NCBI RefSeq assembly: GCF_004634425.1
Contig: NZ_SBJL01000001.1
Span: forward strand, 1,399,001 to 1,463,000
DNA: 64,000 nt
Origin: Vitreimonas flagellata
Lineage (GTDB): Bacteria > Pseudomonadota > Alphaproteobacteria > Caulobacterales > Aquidulcibacteraceae
Reading direction: 5' to 3'
A program made the translations under genes and the position numbers. Positions within the stretch are counted from its first letter, which is position 1, and each line of letters starts with the position of its first letter. Shown here piece after piece: positions 54,414 through 63,293 of this stretch. The notes below the pieces were generated by a model. The model searched no databases. It was not told where the DNA came from and worked only from the letters and a program-made list of their open reading frames with translations.

Positions 54414-54540
54414 TCTCGGCAACTCCTCGGTAACGAATATGGACCTTCACGCTGAAGGATCAATGCGGCGCTCCTGGGGCGTGCAGGTGCGGCGCTTTTG
54501 CGACCAATGACGCTGCAAACTTCCGGCCAGCGCACACGAA

Positions 54541-54556
54541 TCAAGCCGGTCTTAAC
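54541..54556 (+). promoter_or_regulatory. CtrA-like box upstream of the chemoreceptor gene
   Basis: TCAA-GCCGGTC-TTAAC, eight of nine positions of the CtrA consensus, ending 38 bases before the ATG of the methyl-accepting protein. CtrA activates motility and chemotaxis genes in Caulobacter relatives, so the location is plausible. Confidence 0.45.
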
Positions 54557-54594
54557 CAATCGGGCCGCTTTGTCCCCAGACAAGCGGAGGGGAC

Positions 54595-56781
54595 ATGCTC
54601 AAAGAATTCCTGGGTCAGCGTCAGCTGGCGACAAAGATCACTTTGGCCGGCGCGAGCGCCGTGGCCCTGTTCATTGCGGTAGGCTCGGGCGCCGCCGCCT
54701 GGGTTGTGGAGAGCACCGCCGTCGAAGGCGCCCAGGAAACTGCCGACATCGCCGCCGGTGAAGCGGCCTCCGAGGTCGAAGCCGAATTCGAGCGCCCAAT
54801 TGGTCTCGCTGCCGCGCTGCGCGACGCCATCTCCGCCGCTCACGCCGCTGGCGTCACCGACCGCGCCGTCCACAACAACATCATGCGTGAGACCCTCATC
54901 GCGCACGAAGAGATTCTCGGCTCTTGGACGGGTTGGGAGCCCAACGCGTTCGACGGGCGCGACAGCGCCTACGCAGGCTCCACCGGCCACGACTCCACCG
55001 GCCGCTTCGTGCCCTATTGGCACCGCGCAGGCGATAACGTCGCCGTCGTGCCGCTCGAAAGCTACGAGGTGGCTGGCGATGGCGACTTCTACCAGCTTGC
55101 CTTCAATTCCGGTCAGCCTGCTTTGCTCGACCCTTATGTGTATCCCGTTGATGGCGTCGACACGCTGATGACGACGATCGCGTTGCCGATCATGCGCGGC
55201 GAGAACGCGCGCGGCGTCGCCGGCGTCGACATCGCGCTCACGAATTTGCAGGAGAGCCTCAACGAGCTCGATGTGCCGTTCAACGGCCGCCTTTCCGTGA
55301 TCTCTGGCAACGGCCTCTACATTTATCACCCGGATTCCGCGCTGCTCGGCCAAACCGCCGGCGATGTCGGCGAATTGCAGGATGGCGTGCAGCGTCTCCA
55401 CGACGAGCAACTCGGCGACGTGATGCGCATTGAGCGCGCCATTCAATTCAGCGACTTCGACATCGCTTGGCGCGTGCGCGTGGATCTGCCGGTAAGCGCG
55501 GTTATGGCCAATGCGCGCTTGATTGAAATGGTGCTGCTGTTCAGCGCGCTTGCGATGATCGCGGGTCTCGCCTTCACTTTAAAGGTTGCCGCTGGCCGCA
55601 TTGTTGGCCGCCCATTGCAGCAACTCTCCGACGACATGAGTAAGATCGCGCACGGCGATCTCAACATGCCGCCGCCGCGCGCCCCGCGCGCCGACGAGGT
55701 CGGCAAAATGCAGGAAGCCGTCGACGTCTTCCGCCAAAACGCGATCGATCGCGTTCGCCTCGAAGGCGAAGCCGCCGCACAACGCCGCCAAGCCGAAGAA
55801 GAACGCGCGCGCAATGATGCGGAGCGCCAGAAATCGGAAGCCGAACAGCGCACGGTCGTTGAGGCGCTTGCAGAAGGCTTGGCCAAGCTTGCCAAGGGTG
55901 ATCTCCGCTTTGCAGCCAACAAGCCGTTCGCCGGCCAGTACGAGCAGCTGCGCAAGGATTTCAACGCCGCCATCGCGCAATTGCGCGAAGCCATGAGCGT
56001 GATCTCGATGAATTCAGACGGCATCCGCTCTGGCGCCGGCGAAATCAGCCAAGCTGCTGACGACCTCTCGCGCCGCACCGAACAGCAAGCCGCGTCGCTT
56101 GAAGAGACGGCGGCAGCACTCGATGAAATCACCGCCACTGTCGCCCGCTCCGCCACCGGCGCCAACAAGGCCAACGAGACGGTGCATTCGGCGCGCACCA
56201 ACGCCGAACACGGCGGCAAAGTCGTGCGCGAAGCCATCGACGCAATGGGCGAGATCGAAGAATCCTCACGCCAGATCACGCAAATCATCGGCGTGATCGA
56301 CGAGATTGCGTTCCAAACCAATCTGCTTGCACTCAACGCCGGCGTCGAAGCCGCGCGTGCGGGTGAAGCCGGCCGCGGCTTCGCCGTTGTCGCGATGGAA
56401 GTCCGCGCGCTCGCTCAGCGCTCGGCGGAAGCTGCGAAAGAGATCAAGGGCCTCATCGCCCGCTCCAGCGCGCAAGTCGAAACCGGGGTCAATCGCGTCG
56501 GCGAAACCGGCAAAGCGCTGACCGGCATCGTCGCCCAAGTGGCCGAGATTTCATCGCTCGTCGGCGAAATCGCGACCTCGGCGCAAGAGCAAGCCACCGC
56601 ACTCGTGCAGATCAACGCCGCCATCAATCATATGGACCAGGCGACGCAGCAGAATGCGGCGATGGTGGAGCAAAGCACCGCCGCCTCGCACTCGCTCGCG
56701 CGCGAGGCCGACGAACTGGCGTCGCTGGTGGCGCAATTCGAATTGGGTGATCAGAACGCACGGCGCCGTTCGGCCGCGTAA
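54595..56781 (+). CDS. Methyl-accepting chemotaxis protein with Cache-type sensor domain
   Basis: 728 residues with ribosome binding site GGAGGGGAC. One N-terminal helix (about 14-40), a large periplasmic sensor (about 41-310) with the Cache-like stretches [17 protein letters not shown] and [14 protein letters not shown], a second helix (about 304-326), two HAMP-like segments ([22 protein letters not shown] and a second around [11 protein letters not shown]), and the signalling domain with the hairpin tip [22 protein letters not shown]. No CheR-tethering pentapeptide is seen at the C-terminus (ends NARRRSAA). The ligand is unknown. Confidence 0.93.
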   Translation: MLKEFLGQRQLATKITLAGASAVALFIAVGSGAAAWVVESTAVEGAQETADIAAGEAASEVEAEFERPIGLAAALRDAISAAHAAGVTDRAVHNNIMRETLIAHEEILGSWTGWEPNAFDGRDSAYAGSTGHDSTGRFVPYWHRAGDNVAVVPLESYEVAGDGDFYQLAFNSGQPALLDPYVYPVDGVDTLMTTIALPIMRGENARGVAGVDIALTNLQESLNELDVPFNGRLSVISGNGLYIYHPDSALLGQTAGDVGELQDGVQRLHDEQLGDVMRIERAIQFSDFDIAWRVRVDLPVSAVMANARLIEMVLLFSALAMIAGLAFTLKVAAGRIVGRPLQQLSDDMSKIAHGDLNMPPPRAPRADEVGKMQEAVDVFRQNAIDRVRLEGEAAAQRRQAEEERARNDAERQKSEAEQRTVVEALAEGLAKLAKGDLRFAANKPFAGQYEQLRKDFNAAIAQLREAMSVISMNSDGIRSGAGEISQAADDLSRRTEQQAASLEETAAALDEITATVARSATGANKANETVHSARTNAEHGGKVVREAIDAMGEIEESSRQITQIIGVIDEIAFQTNLLALNAGVEAARAGEAGRGFAVVAMEVRALAQRSAEAAKEIKGLIARSSAQVETGVNRVGETGKALTGIVAQVAEISSLVGEIATSAQEQATALVQINAAINHMDQATQQNAAMVEQSTAASHSLAREADELASLVAQFELGDQNARRRSAA

Positions 56782-56784
56782 GCG

Positions 56785-57477
56785 TTACTCAGCCGGTTCC
56801 GCCAGCTCTTCGCGGATCATCGCGTAGGCCGCGTTGATTGCGGCAGTCTTCTCACGCGCGATCTGCACGAATTCGGGCGGCGCGCCGCGTTGCATCATCC
56901 GATCGGGATGGTTCTCCGCAGCCGTGCGACGCCACGCATGACGCACCTCGTCCATCGTGGCGCCCGGCAGCAGACCCAGGATGGCGTACGGGTCGCCCGC
57001 CTCGGGGCCGAGATTGGTCGCCTTGATGCGGCGGAATTCCATCTCGCTGAAGCCAAAATGGTTGGCCACTTCGGCCAGGTAATTGATCTCGTTGTGCGTC
57101 ACGATCCCGTCGGCGGCGGCGATGTGGAAAAGGCCGTCGAGCACGTCTTCGAGCAGGCAGGGCCGCGCCCGGTACTTGCGGCCGATCTGCTTGGCGTAGG
57201 ACTCAAATCCTAAAACAGTTTGGTTGGCCAGCTGGAAGGCGCGGCGGAACGCAACCTCCTCGCCCGGCGGCGGGCGAAACACCTCAGCGGCGGCGAACAT
57301 CTCCGCCTCCTCCGCTTTGCCATCCACCTTGGCCATCTTCGCCGCCAGTCCGATCACGGCCGCCGTAAAGCCCACATCGTTCGGACGGGGCGCACATTCC
57401 TCCGCGAATTCAGGCGGATCGGCTTCCGGATCGAAAGCGCGCGCGGCCATATCCACGATGTTGGACCATACGGACAT
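56785..57477 (-). CDS. TerB-DnaJ domain protein (DjlA-like)
   Basis: 230 residues from the ATG giving MSVWSNIVDMAARAFDPEADPP; the longer frame overlaps the divergent fasciclin gene. Residues 35-150 form a TerB-type helical domain (VIGLAAKMAKVDGKAEEAEM, HIAAADGIVTHNEINYLAEVANHFG). The C-terminal 65 residues are a J domain (PYAILGLLPGATMDEVRHAWRRTAAENHPDRM) with the essential HPD, so it should stimulate DnaK. Unlike DjlA no clear N-terminal membrane anchor is present. A DnaK co-chaperone function is inferred. Confidence 0.87.
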   Translation of the reverse strand: MSVWSNIVDMAARAFDPEADPPEFAEECAPRPNDVGFTAAVIGLAAKMAKVDGKAEEAEMFAAAEVFRPPPGEEVAFRRAFQLANQTVLGFESYAKQIGRKYRARPCLLEDVLDGLFHIAAADGIVTHNEINYLAEVANHFGFSEMEFRRIKATNLGPEAGDPYAILGLLPGATMDEVRHAWRRTAAENHPDRMMQRGAPPEFVQIAREKTAAINAAYAMIREELAEPAE

Positions 57478-57601
57478 GCCGCCATTATCGCCGTTCAGAC
57501 CGCTTCGCGCAAAGCCCCGACTGTCGATAATGAGCGCGGCTCCGTCGCACTTGCGATCAAGCTCGCGTGAAACCGTCCCCGGCGCGCGGCGTTGAACAGG
57601 C

Positions 57602-58150
57602 ATGAAACACCAATCCGCTCTTCGCGCTCTGTTGCTCGCCAGCGTGCTGGCGTTTGCGCCTGCCGCAATGGCCCAGACCGGCGAACGCTTCCTGATCGCT
57701 GAGGTGGTGAATCCAAATCCTCAAGGTGATGTGCTCGAAGTCGCCGCCGCGACCGGCCAGTTCACGCGCTTCCTCGACGCGGTTGAAGCCGCGGGCTACG
57801 CGGAGACGTTGCGCGGCGAAGGCCCCTTCACAATTTTCGCGCCCACGGACGAAGCGTTCGCGGAGATGAACCAACGCGAAGTCGCGCGCCTGATGGACCC
57901 GCGCAATCGCGAAGAATTGCTCGCGATCTTGGCTTATCACGTTGTGCCCGGACGTGTGACGACGCAAACCCTCGGCGGCCGCACCACGCGCCCGGAATCC
58001 TCCACCGGCCACCGCGTCGAAATCGATGCAAGCGATGGCTTGCGCATCAACGACCAGCTCGTCGTCATGCAAGACATCGAAGCCTCGAACGGCGTGATCC
58101 AAGGCATCAACACGGTGCTCGCGCCGCCAACGCTGGTCGCCAGCCGCTAA
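57602..58150 (+). CDS. Secreted fasciclin (FAS1) domain protein
   Basis: 182 residues: signal peptide 1-25 (MKHQSALRALLLASVLAFA then AMAQ), then one FAS1 domain with the two conserved blocks H1 (GPFTIFAPTDEAFAEM) and H2-like (NGVIQGINTVLAPP), and YHVVPGRVTTQTL between. FAS1 proteins usually mediate adhesion or matrix contacts. Its stop overlaps the end of the converging glutaminase gene by 4 bases. Confidence 0.92.
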   Translation: MKHQSALRALLLASVLAFAPAAMAQTGERFLIAEVVNPNPQGDVLEVAAATGQFTRFLDAVEAAGYAETLRGEGPFTIFAPTDEAFAEMNQREVARLMDPRNREELLAILAYHVVPGRVTTQTLGGRTTRPESSTGHRVEIDASDGLRINDQLVVMQDIEASNGVIQGINTVLAPPTLVASR

Positions 58151-59937
58151 TGGCCGAGCGAACGAATTTCATTGTTCGCCGCACGCAAGCGCTCCGCGAA
58201 ATCGCGGCTGAGATTGGCGAAAATCGTCAGCAACAAACTCGGATGCGTATCCGAGAGCGCCATCATCTCTTCGATCGAAAACCCGTAAGCAATCACGCGC
58301 CCGTCGGCGATCACGTCGGCCGAGCGCGGGCTGCCATCGAGCAGCGCCATCTCACCTACACACCCGCCCGCGCCAATCGTCGCCACCCGCACCGTGCGCG
58401 CGCCCGGCAAAGTGAGTTGCACGCTCGCCGCGCCCTGCGCGATCACGAACAACAAGCGCCCCGCTTCGCCCTCGCGCACGAGATGCTGGCCGCCTTCAAA
58501 TACAAACGGCTTGGCCAGCGCTTCCAGCGCGCGCAAATCGCCCGCACTCAATCCCGCAAACAAATCGATGCTCTTCAGCGCAAACCGCGATGGCCCGCCA
58601 TGCGCGCCTTCCACCGCAATCAGTGCATTTTCGCAAAACTCCAGCGCCGCATCACGATCCGCGAATAGCGTGTTGGCGTGCGCATGCGGGGCCAGCGCCT
58701 CGGCCAACCTACCCTGCGCGTGCGCGAAGATCAGCGAACCTGGCTTCGCCTTCGCAAACTGCCGCCCCAACAAGGCGCACGCCGCCGCGTCCGCATCATA
58801 GACGCGACGCAGATCGACAATCAGCCAATCTGCTTTCACTTCGCCAATGCGCCGCACCAAGCGCTCCGCCGCACCAAAAAACAAAGCGCCCTGCGCCTCG
58901 ATCAACGCGATCCGCGCGCCCTCGCGCGCCAACACCTCGCGCTCCGCGCTATTGCGCGCACGCTTCGAGCGCACGGCAAGCCCCGTCGCCTCCGCACGCA
59001 CCGCAGCACTATTGTTCGGCGCGACGCGAAACGCGTGCAGACCAAAATCCGCCGCGATGCGCTTGCTTGCCGCGATCGCGCGCACCGAATTGCCGAACCG
59101 ATCGAGCGGCGGCGCATACGCGCTCATCCCCGCTTGCCCCGGTATGATCGCTGCGATGGAACCGGAGACACCGCTCTTTGCGGGGACGCCTACCTCGTAG
59201 GACCATTGGCCCGCATAATTGTACATCCCGCACGAATGCATCACGGTGAGCACGTCCGGCACGTATTCCGCATCGAGCGCGCGGTCGCCACTGATGGGAT
59301 TCACACCGCCGTTCGCCAAGGTCGCGGCCATCACCGAAAGATCGCGCGTCGTCACCAGCACCGAGCATTGGCTGAAATAGAGATCGAGAATTTCGTCCGA
59401 GTCGCCGGCGATCATTTCCGCCTGACGCATGATGGCCGCGATCACACGATTGCGTGCGCCGGTGTCGCGCTCGGAGTGAAACACGGCTTCATCGATCTTG
59501 AGCTTGCGCCCTGCAAACCGCGACAGAAGCTCAAGCACGACTTGGCGCCGCGCTTTGTAGCCTTCGCCCTTCACCAAAGCCGTCACCGCGATGGCGCCCG
59601 CATTCACCATCGGATTGAACGGGCGATTATTCACCTCATCCATCACCGTCGAATTGAACGCATCGCCCGTCGGCTCAACGCCGACATGTTTCAGCACCGC
59701 CTCGCGGCCATATTCCTGCAGCGCCAAGCCATAGAGAAATGGCTTAGACACCGATTGGATCGTGAACGGCAAATCCGCATCACCCACCGCATAGGTTTTG
59801 CCGTCAAGCGCCGTGATCGCGATCGCCAGCGCTGCCGGATCGGATTTCGCCAATTCCGGAATGTAGGTGGCGACCTCGCCGCCCTCGATGCGCCGAACCT
59901 CTTCAAGCAGATCAGCCAGATATGCGCTTAGCGGCAT
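58147..59937 (-). CDS. glsA: Glutaminase A fused to STAS and cyclic-nucleotide-binding domains
   Basis: 596 residues. Residues 1-305 are a complete GlsA-type glutaminase, a serine-dependent beta-lactamase-like enzyme that hydrolyses glutamine to glutamate and ammonia: the catalytic S-x-x-K lies in TIQSVSKPFLYGLAL, with NAGAIA and SGVSGSIAAIIPGQAG typical. About 330-435 is a STAS-like domain (WLIVDLRRVYDADAAACALLG). About 465-580 is a cNMP-binding domain (GEAGRLLFVIAQGAASVQL, GEMALLDGSPRSADV with phosphate-binding residues). Allosteric control by a cyclic nucleotide is inferred. Confidence 0.9.
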   Translation of the reverse strand: MPLSAYLADLLEEVRRIEGGEVATYIPELAKSDPAALAIAITALDGKTYAVGDADLPFTIQSVSKPFLYGLALQEYGREAVLKHVGVEPTGDAFNSTVMDEVNNRPFNPMVNAGAIAVTALVKGEGYKARRQVVLELLSRFAGRKLKIDEAVFHSERDTGARNRVIAAIMRQAEMIAGDSDEILDLYFSQCSVLVTTRDLSVMAATLANGGVNPISGDRALDAEYVPDVLTVMHSCGMYNYAGQWSYEVGVPAKSGVSGSIAAIIPGQAGMSAYAPPLDRFGNSVRAIAASKRIAADFGLHAFRVAPNNSAAVRAEATGLAVRSKRARNSAEREVLAREGARIALIEAQGALFFGAAERLVRRIGEVKADWLIVDLRRVYDADAAACALLGRQFAKAKPGSLIFAHAQGRLAEALAPHAHANTLFADRDAALEFCENALIAVEGAHGGPSRFALKSIDLFAGLSAGDLRALEALAKPFVFEGGQHLVREGEAGRLLFVIAQGAASVQLTLPGARTVRVATIGAGGCVGEMALLDGSPRSADVIADGRVIAYGFSIEEMMALSDTHPSLLLTIFANLSRDFAERLRAANNEIRSLGH

Positions 59938-60044
59938 GCCGCACGCCTCCCCGCGCGCAGGCGAACGCTAAGCCCCGCGCTGGAGTCGCGAATAGGCTGT
60001 GATTCCAGCTAAAAGTACGCTTGCCGCTATTTTGGGCGCCGCTT

Positions 60045-60965
60045 TTACGCCGAGGGCGGCAGAGCGCCGCCGCGCAACGCCGCGACCTCGGCCCGCAACG
60101 CCCGCACCTCCTCCAAGATGCGCTGCTGCACGACTGCGGCGTCCTCCTGCGCGGTGGCGATGTCGGACACTTCTTCCTGCACGTCTTCGATCTCTTCCTT
60201 GATCTCCTCTTGGGGCGCGGCCTGCACCGCTTCGACGATGACGCCGATGAAGAGATTGAGCACCGCGAACGCGGCGATGATCGTAAAGCCGATCACGTAA
60301 ATCCAGGCGTACGGATTTTGCTCCTGCAGACGCTGGATCGTGTCGCCCCAGCCATCGAATTGCGAGAGCGCAAACAGCGACAGCATCGCCACGCCCAAGT
60401 CACTGAAGCCTGGATCGCTGTGGAACAGCGTCGTACCCATCACCGCCGCGATGTAAAACACGACCGCCAAAATCGCGAACGATGCGAGAATGCCTGGCAG
60501 CGCGCTGAACAGCGCCTCCACCACGCGCCGCATCTGCGGCACCGCACTCACCAATCGGAAAACGCGTACAACGCGCAGCGTCCGCAATGCGGAAATCGCT
60601 GGGTTCACCGCGATGTAGCTCAGCCCGATGACAAAGATGTCGAACCAATTCCAGCCATTGCTGAAATAGCGACGCGGCCCTTGCGCGAAGAACTCAAGCA
60701 CAAGTTCGGCGGTGAAAATCCACAGGAAGTACATATTCCACAACTCGATCTGGTCGTGGAATTGCGATTGCTCGCCATAATGCGCGTCGTAGCCAAGGAT
60801 GGCCGCGTTCGCGACGATGCAGAGCAGGATGAACGTATCCCAGATGACGTTGCGCGTCAGCCAACGGAACAGCGGAATGCCGCCGCGGTCCTTACGCTTG
60901 GCCTTCTTGCGCGCTGGCGTTGGTGTGCTCGTGGGTGCGCCTTCTGCGCTCGCCGCATCCGTCAT
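60045..60965 (-). CDS. Single-domain voltage-gated cation channel (BacNav-like)
   Basis: 306 residues from the ATG with ribosome binding site GAGGGG. Six membrane helices: S1-S3, an S4 voltage sensor with regularly spaced Arg (LRTLRVVRVFRLVSAVPQMRR), pore helices and S6 (ILAVVF... AFAVLNLFIGVIVEAV), then a C-terminal coiled coil (about 252-298, glutamate-rich) typical of BacNav tetramers. The selectivity filter reads SQFDGWGD (201-208), where known sodium channels have TLESW, so the filter Glu is Asp204. Ion preference cannot be stated. Confidence 0.88.
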   Translation of the reverse strand: MTDAASAEGAPTSTPTPARKKAKRKDRGGIPLFRWLTRNVIWDTFILLCIVANAAILGYDAHYGEQSQFHDQIELWNMYFLWIFTAELVLEFFAQGPRRYFSNGWNWFDIFVIGLSYIAVNPAISALRTLRVVRVFRLVSAVPQMRRVVEALFSALPGILASFAILAVVFYIAAVMGTTLFHSDPGFSDLGVAMLSLFALSQFDGWGDTIQRLQEQNPYAWIYVIGFTIIAAFAVLNLFIGVIVEAVQAAPQEEIKEEIEDVQEEVSDIATAQEDAAVVQQRILEEVRALRAEVAALRGGALPPSA

Positions 60966-61054
60966 GTCGATCCCCTCGCCGCCGGCGTCCCAATTCCGGC
61001 GCGCGCGGAAACTAGCGCGCTTTGCGCTGGCGGGGAAAGTTTTTGAGGGGTCGC

Positions 61055-61738
61055 TTAGCCGACTGGAACGGCCGCTTCGTTTGCGCTGGCCGACACCTGT
61101 TGCGCCAGAGCCGCAGCATCGGCTTCCGCCTGCGCCTCGGCCGTCAGCACGTTCAGAATGAAGCCCTGCACGTTGTAGCGGCGCACGCCCCATTGGCGGG
61201 TCGGGATATTCCAGACCTGCACTTCGCTCCAATCGCCGGCGTCCGACACATCGCGCACCGGCACGTCGCGGGTGATCTCGCCCGCGTTCAGCCAATTGGC
61301 GTGATCGACGATCACCATACGCGACGACACCACTTCCGTCACAACGGCGACGTGGCCGCGTGCAGTCGTGTTGTAGCCTTCCAGCACCATCACAGCGCGC
61401 TCTTCCGGCGCTTGCGTGGTTTCATAGCGGCCAGCGGCCTGACGCCACCACGTATTGGCGTTGCCATAGATTTCGACGCCGGATTCGTTGCGCGCGAACG
61501 GCACGCATTGCAGGCGTGCACGACGGTTCGTGACGCGCGCCACCGGCTCATAAGCTTCGTCAGGCGCCCGCTCGAACGCTACCGGCTGGAGCGTGGCGTA
61601 TTCGGATGGCCCCTCGGCGACGCTCGGGTCGATGGCGAGATCCATCGACAGCGGCGTCAGCGCGTCTGCTTCGGTCGGTACGGCCACGAGACCGGCGATC
61701 GCCGCAGCGGCGACGAGAAGCGCTTTCGTATCCAGCAT
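61055..61738 (-). CDS. Exported CHAP-domain protein, copy 1
   Basis: 227 residues from the ATG giving MLDTKALLVAAAAIAGLVA; signal peptide 1-25. A CHAP (cysteine-histidine amidohydrolase/peptidase) domain with catalytic Cys in RLQCVPFARNESG, His in RGHVAVVTEV and the Asn/polar region VDHANWLNAGE. NANTWWRQAAGRYE is shared with the paralog at 61958. Such proteins usually cut peptidoglycan stem peptides. A C-terminal alanine-rich tail is present. A CtrA-like box lies about 60 bases upstream. Confidence 0.88.
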   Translation of the reverse strand: MLDTKALLVAAAAIAGLVAVPTEADALTPLSMDLAIDPSVAEGPSEYATLQPVAFERAPDEAYEPVARVTNRRARLQCVPFARNESGVEIYGNANTWWRQAAGRYETTQAPEERAVMVLEGYNTTARGHVAVVTEVVSSRMVIVDHANWLNAGEITRDVPVRDVSDAGDWSEVQVWNIPTRQWGVRRYNVQGFILNVLTAEAQAEADAAALAQQVSASANEAAVPVG

Positions 61739-61796
61739 GGCCCCAGGCCCAGGCGAGGCATTGCCCCAATCTGGGACACACAAACACGCCATTGCA

Positions 61797-61812
61797 GTTA
61801 AAGAAAGCCTAA
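61797..61812 (-). promoter_or_regulatory. CtrA-like box upstream of the CHAP gene
   Basis: On the minus strand TTAG-GCTTTCT-TTAAC, eight of nine consensus positions, 59 bases before the start of the CHAP protein gene. Further TTAA half-sites occur at 61903-61906, 61918-61921 and 61936-61939 in the same AT-rich gap. Confidence 0.4.
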
Positions 61813-61957
61813 TCGACCAGCTGAACTCTTCGCAATGTTGAGATCATATGGTGAATATTCGCCTTCTAGACTACATCTAGACATAGCCGAGGGGTAATAT
61901 TGGTTAATTCTGCGACGTTAAGACATCAGGAAAGCTTAACGCGCCGGACTGGGCCGC

Positions 61958-62545
61958 TCAGCTTCGCAATTCCGCCATCAACGTGAACGGGTGTATGAAG
62001 CCCTCGGCGACATAAACGCGACCGCCCCAATGGTTTCCGGGGATGTGCCAGACGCGCACCTGGGTCCAATCATTGTTCGGCGAGACATCAATCACCGGCA
62101 CGCCGACGCTAATCTCGCCGTTGTTCAGCCAATTGGCCTGATCAACCCGAATAATCCGGCTCGATTCCACGTGGGTCACCACCGCGACGTGGCCGCGCGT
62201 GGTCGTATTAAAGCCGCGCGTCACCAAAACAGCGCCCGGCGCCGGCGAATTGGAGCGCGGATAGCGGCCTTCGGCTTGGCGCCACCAGGTATTGGCGTCG
62301 CCGAAGATCTCGACGCCGGATTCACGGCGCGCAAACGGCACGCATTGCAGGCGGGCGTTGGCGTCAGTCACACGCGGCGGCGAATCCGGATCAAACGGCG
62401 GCCGCGGCAGGGCGGCAATGTTGCCATAGCGCCCCAGCGCGCCCGAGCTGATCGGCGCGGGCGTGGAGGCGCAGGCACTCAAAACCGCCGCCATCAGTCC
62501 AAGCGCCAGCGCCCGGACTGCCGGATGTGTCCTCAGAATCGACAT
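61958..62545 (-). CDS. CHAP-domain lipoprotein, copy 2
   Basis: 195 residues from the ATG giving MSILRTHPAVRALALGLMAAVLSAC (lipobox LSAC); the longer frame to 62683 runs into the divergent acetyltransferase gene. CHAP domain with Cys in RLQCVPFARRESG, His in RGHVAVVTHV and the polar residue region VDQANWLNNGE. Very similar to copy 1 over the domain (GVEIFGDANTWWRQAEGRYP), so the pair is a tandem duplication, one soluble and one lipid-anchored. Confidence 0.86.
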   Translation of the reverse strand: MSILRTHPAVRALALGLMAAVLSACASTPAPISSGALGRYGNIAALPRPPFDPDSPPRVTDANARLQCVPFARRESGVEIFGDANTWWRQAEGRYPRSNSPAPGAVLVTRGFNTTTRGHVAVVTHVESSRIIRVDQANWLNNGEISVGVPVIDVSPNNDWTQVRVWHIPGNHWGGRVYVAEGFIHPFTLMAELRS

Positions 62546-62654
62546 TTCGGAGGCGATCCTAACCGATAGGAGTTGGGATTGGATAAATGCGCCCCGGCGC
62601 CGCAGCGGCCGACCTTGACCCAGGGGCGCAAAGCGGGCCACCGGATTTGTCCAC

Positions 62655-63200
62655 ATGCCCGACGCCAAGACCCCCGACATCATCGTCCGGCCCTGCTTCC
62701 AGCAGGACCTGCAATACGTGCAGCTGATCTACGCCCATCATTGCCTGACCGGCACCGGCACCTTCGAAATCGAGCCGCCGTCGCTGGTAGAGATGACCGA
62801 GCGCTGGAGCAAAATCGTCGATCGCGGCTGGCCCTTCCTGGTGGCCTCCCCGCCCAGTGATTTCAGCCGCGTGCTTGGCTTTTGCTACGCCGCCCAATTC
62901 CGCGATCGCGCCGCCTATTCAAAGACATTCGAAGTCTCGATCTACGCCGCGCCGACAACAATGCGCCAAGGCGTCGGCAGCCAAATGCTTGCGCAACTCC
63001 TAACGCAACTCCGCGACGACGGCGTGCGCGAGGCGTTGGCGGTCATCGGCGATTCCCACAACGCCGCCTCCATCGGCCTGCACCAGAAGCTTGGCTTTCG
63101 CCGCGTGGGCGCGATGACTAATGTCGGCGAAAAATTCGGCCGCCTGCTCGATGTGGTCATCATGCAGCGTTCGCTGCCTGCGAAAGACGCGATTTCGTAA
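62655..63200 (+). CDS. GNAT-family N-acetyltransferase, phosphinothricin acetyltransferase-like
   Basis: 181 residues. Pattern of the Pat/Bar group of GNAT enzymes: IYAHHCLTGTGTFEIEPPS at the start, LGFCYAAQFRDRAAYSKTFEVSIYA, the acetyl-CoA loop RQGVGSQML, and SHNAASIGLHQKLGF...VGEKFGRLLDVVIMQ at the end. Such enzymes acetylate small amines (phosphinothricin, methionine sulfone or other). The actual substrate is unknown. Divergent from the CHAP lipoprotein. A small hairpin (63201-63226) follows. Confidence 0.88.
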   Translation: MPDAKTPDIIVRPCFQQDLQYVQLIYAHHCLTGTGTFEIEPPSLVEMTERWSKIVDRGWPFLVASPPSDFSRVLGFCYAAQFRDRAAYSKTFEVSIYAAPTTMRQGVGSQMLAQLLTQLRDDGVREALAVIGDSHNAASIGLHQKLGFRRVGAMTNVGEKFGRLLDVVIMQRSLPAKDAIS

Positions 63201-63236
63201 GGGCGCCGCTGCTTCTGCGGGCGCCCTCCAGCGCCA

Positions 63237-63252
63237 TTAAGAACTCGATAAC
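63237..63252 (+). promoter_or_regulatory. CtrA-like box upstream of the last gene
   Basis: TTAA-GAACTCG-ATAAC, eight of nine consensus positions of TTAA-N7-TTAAC, 41 bases before the ATG at 63294. Confidence 0.35.
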
Positions 63253-63293
63253 CAAACTAACCACATCCTTCATGTAGGTCAGGAGGGATCGCG

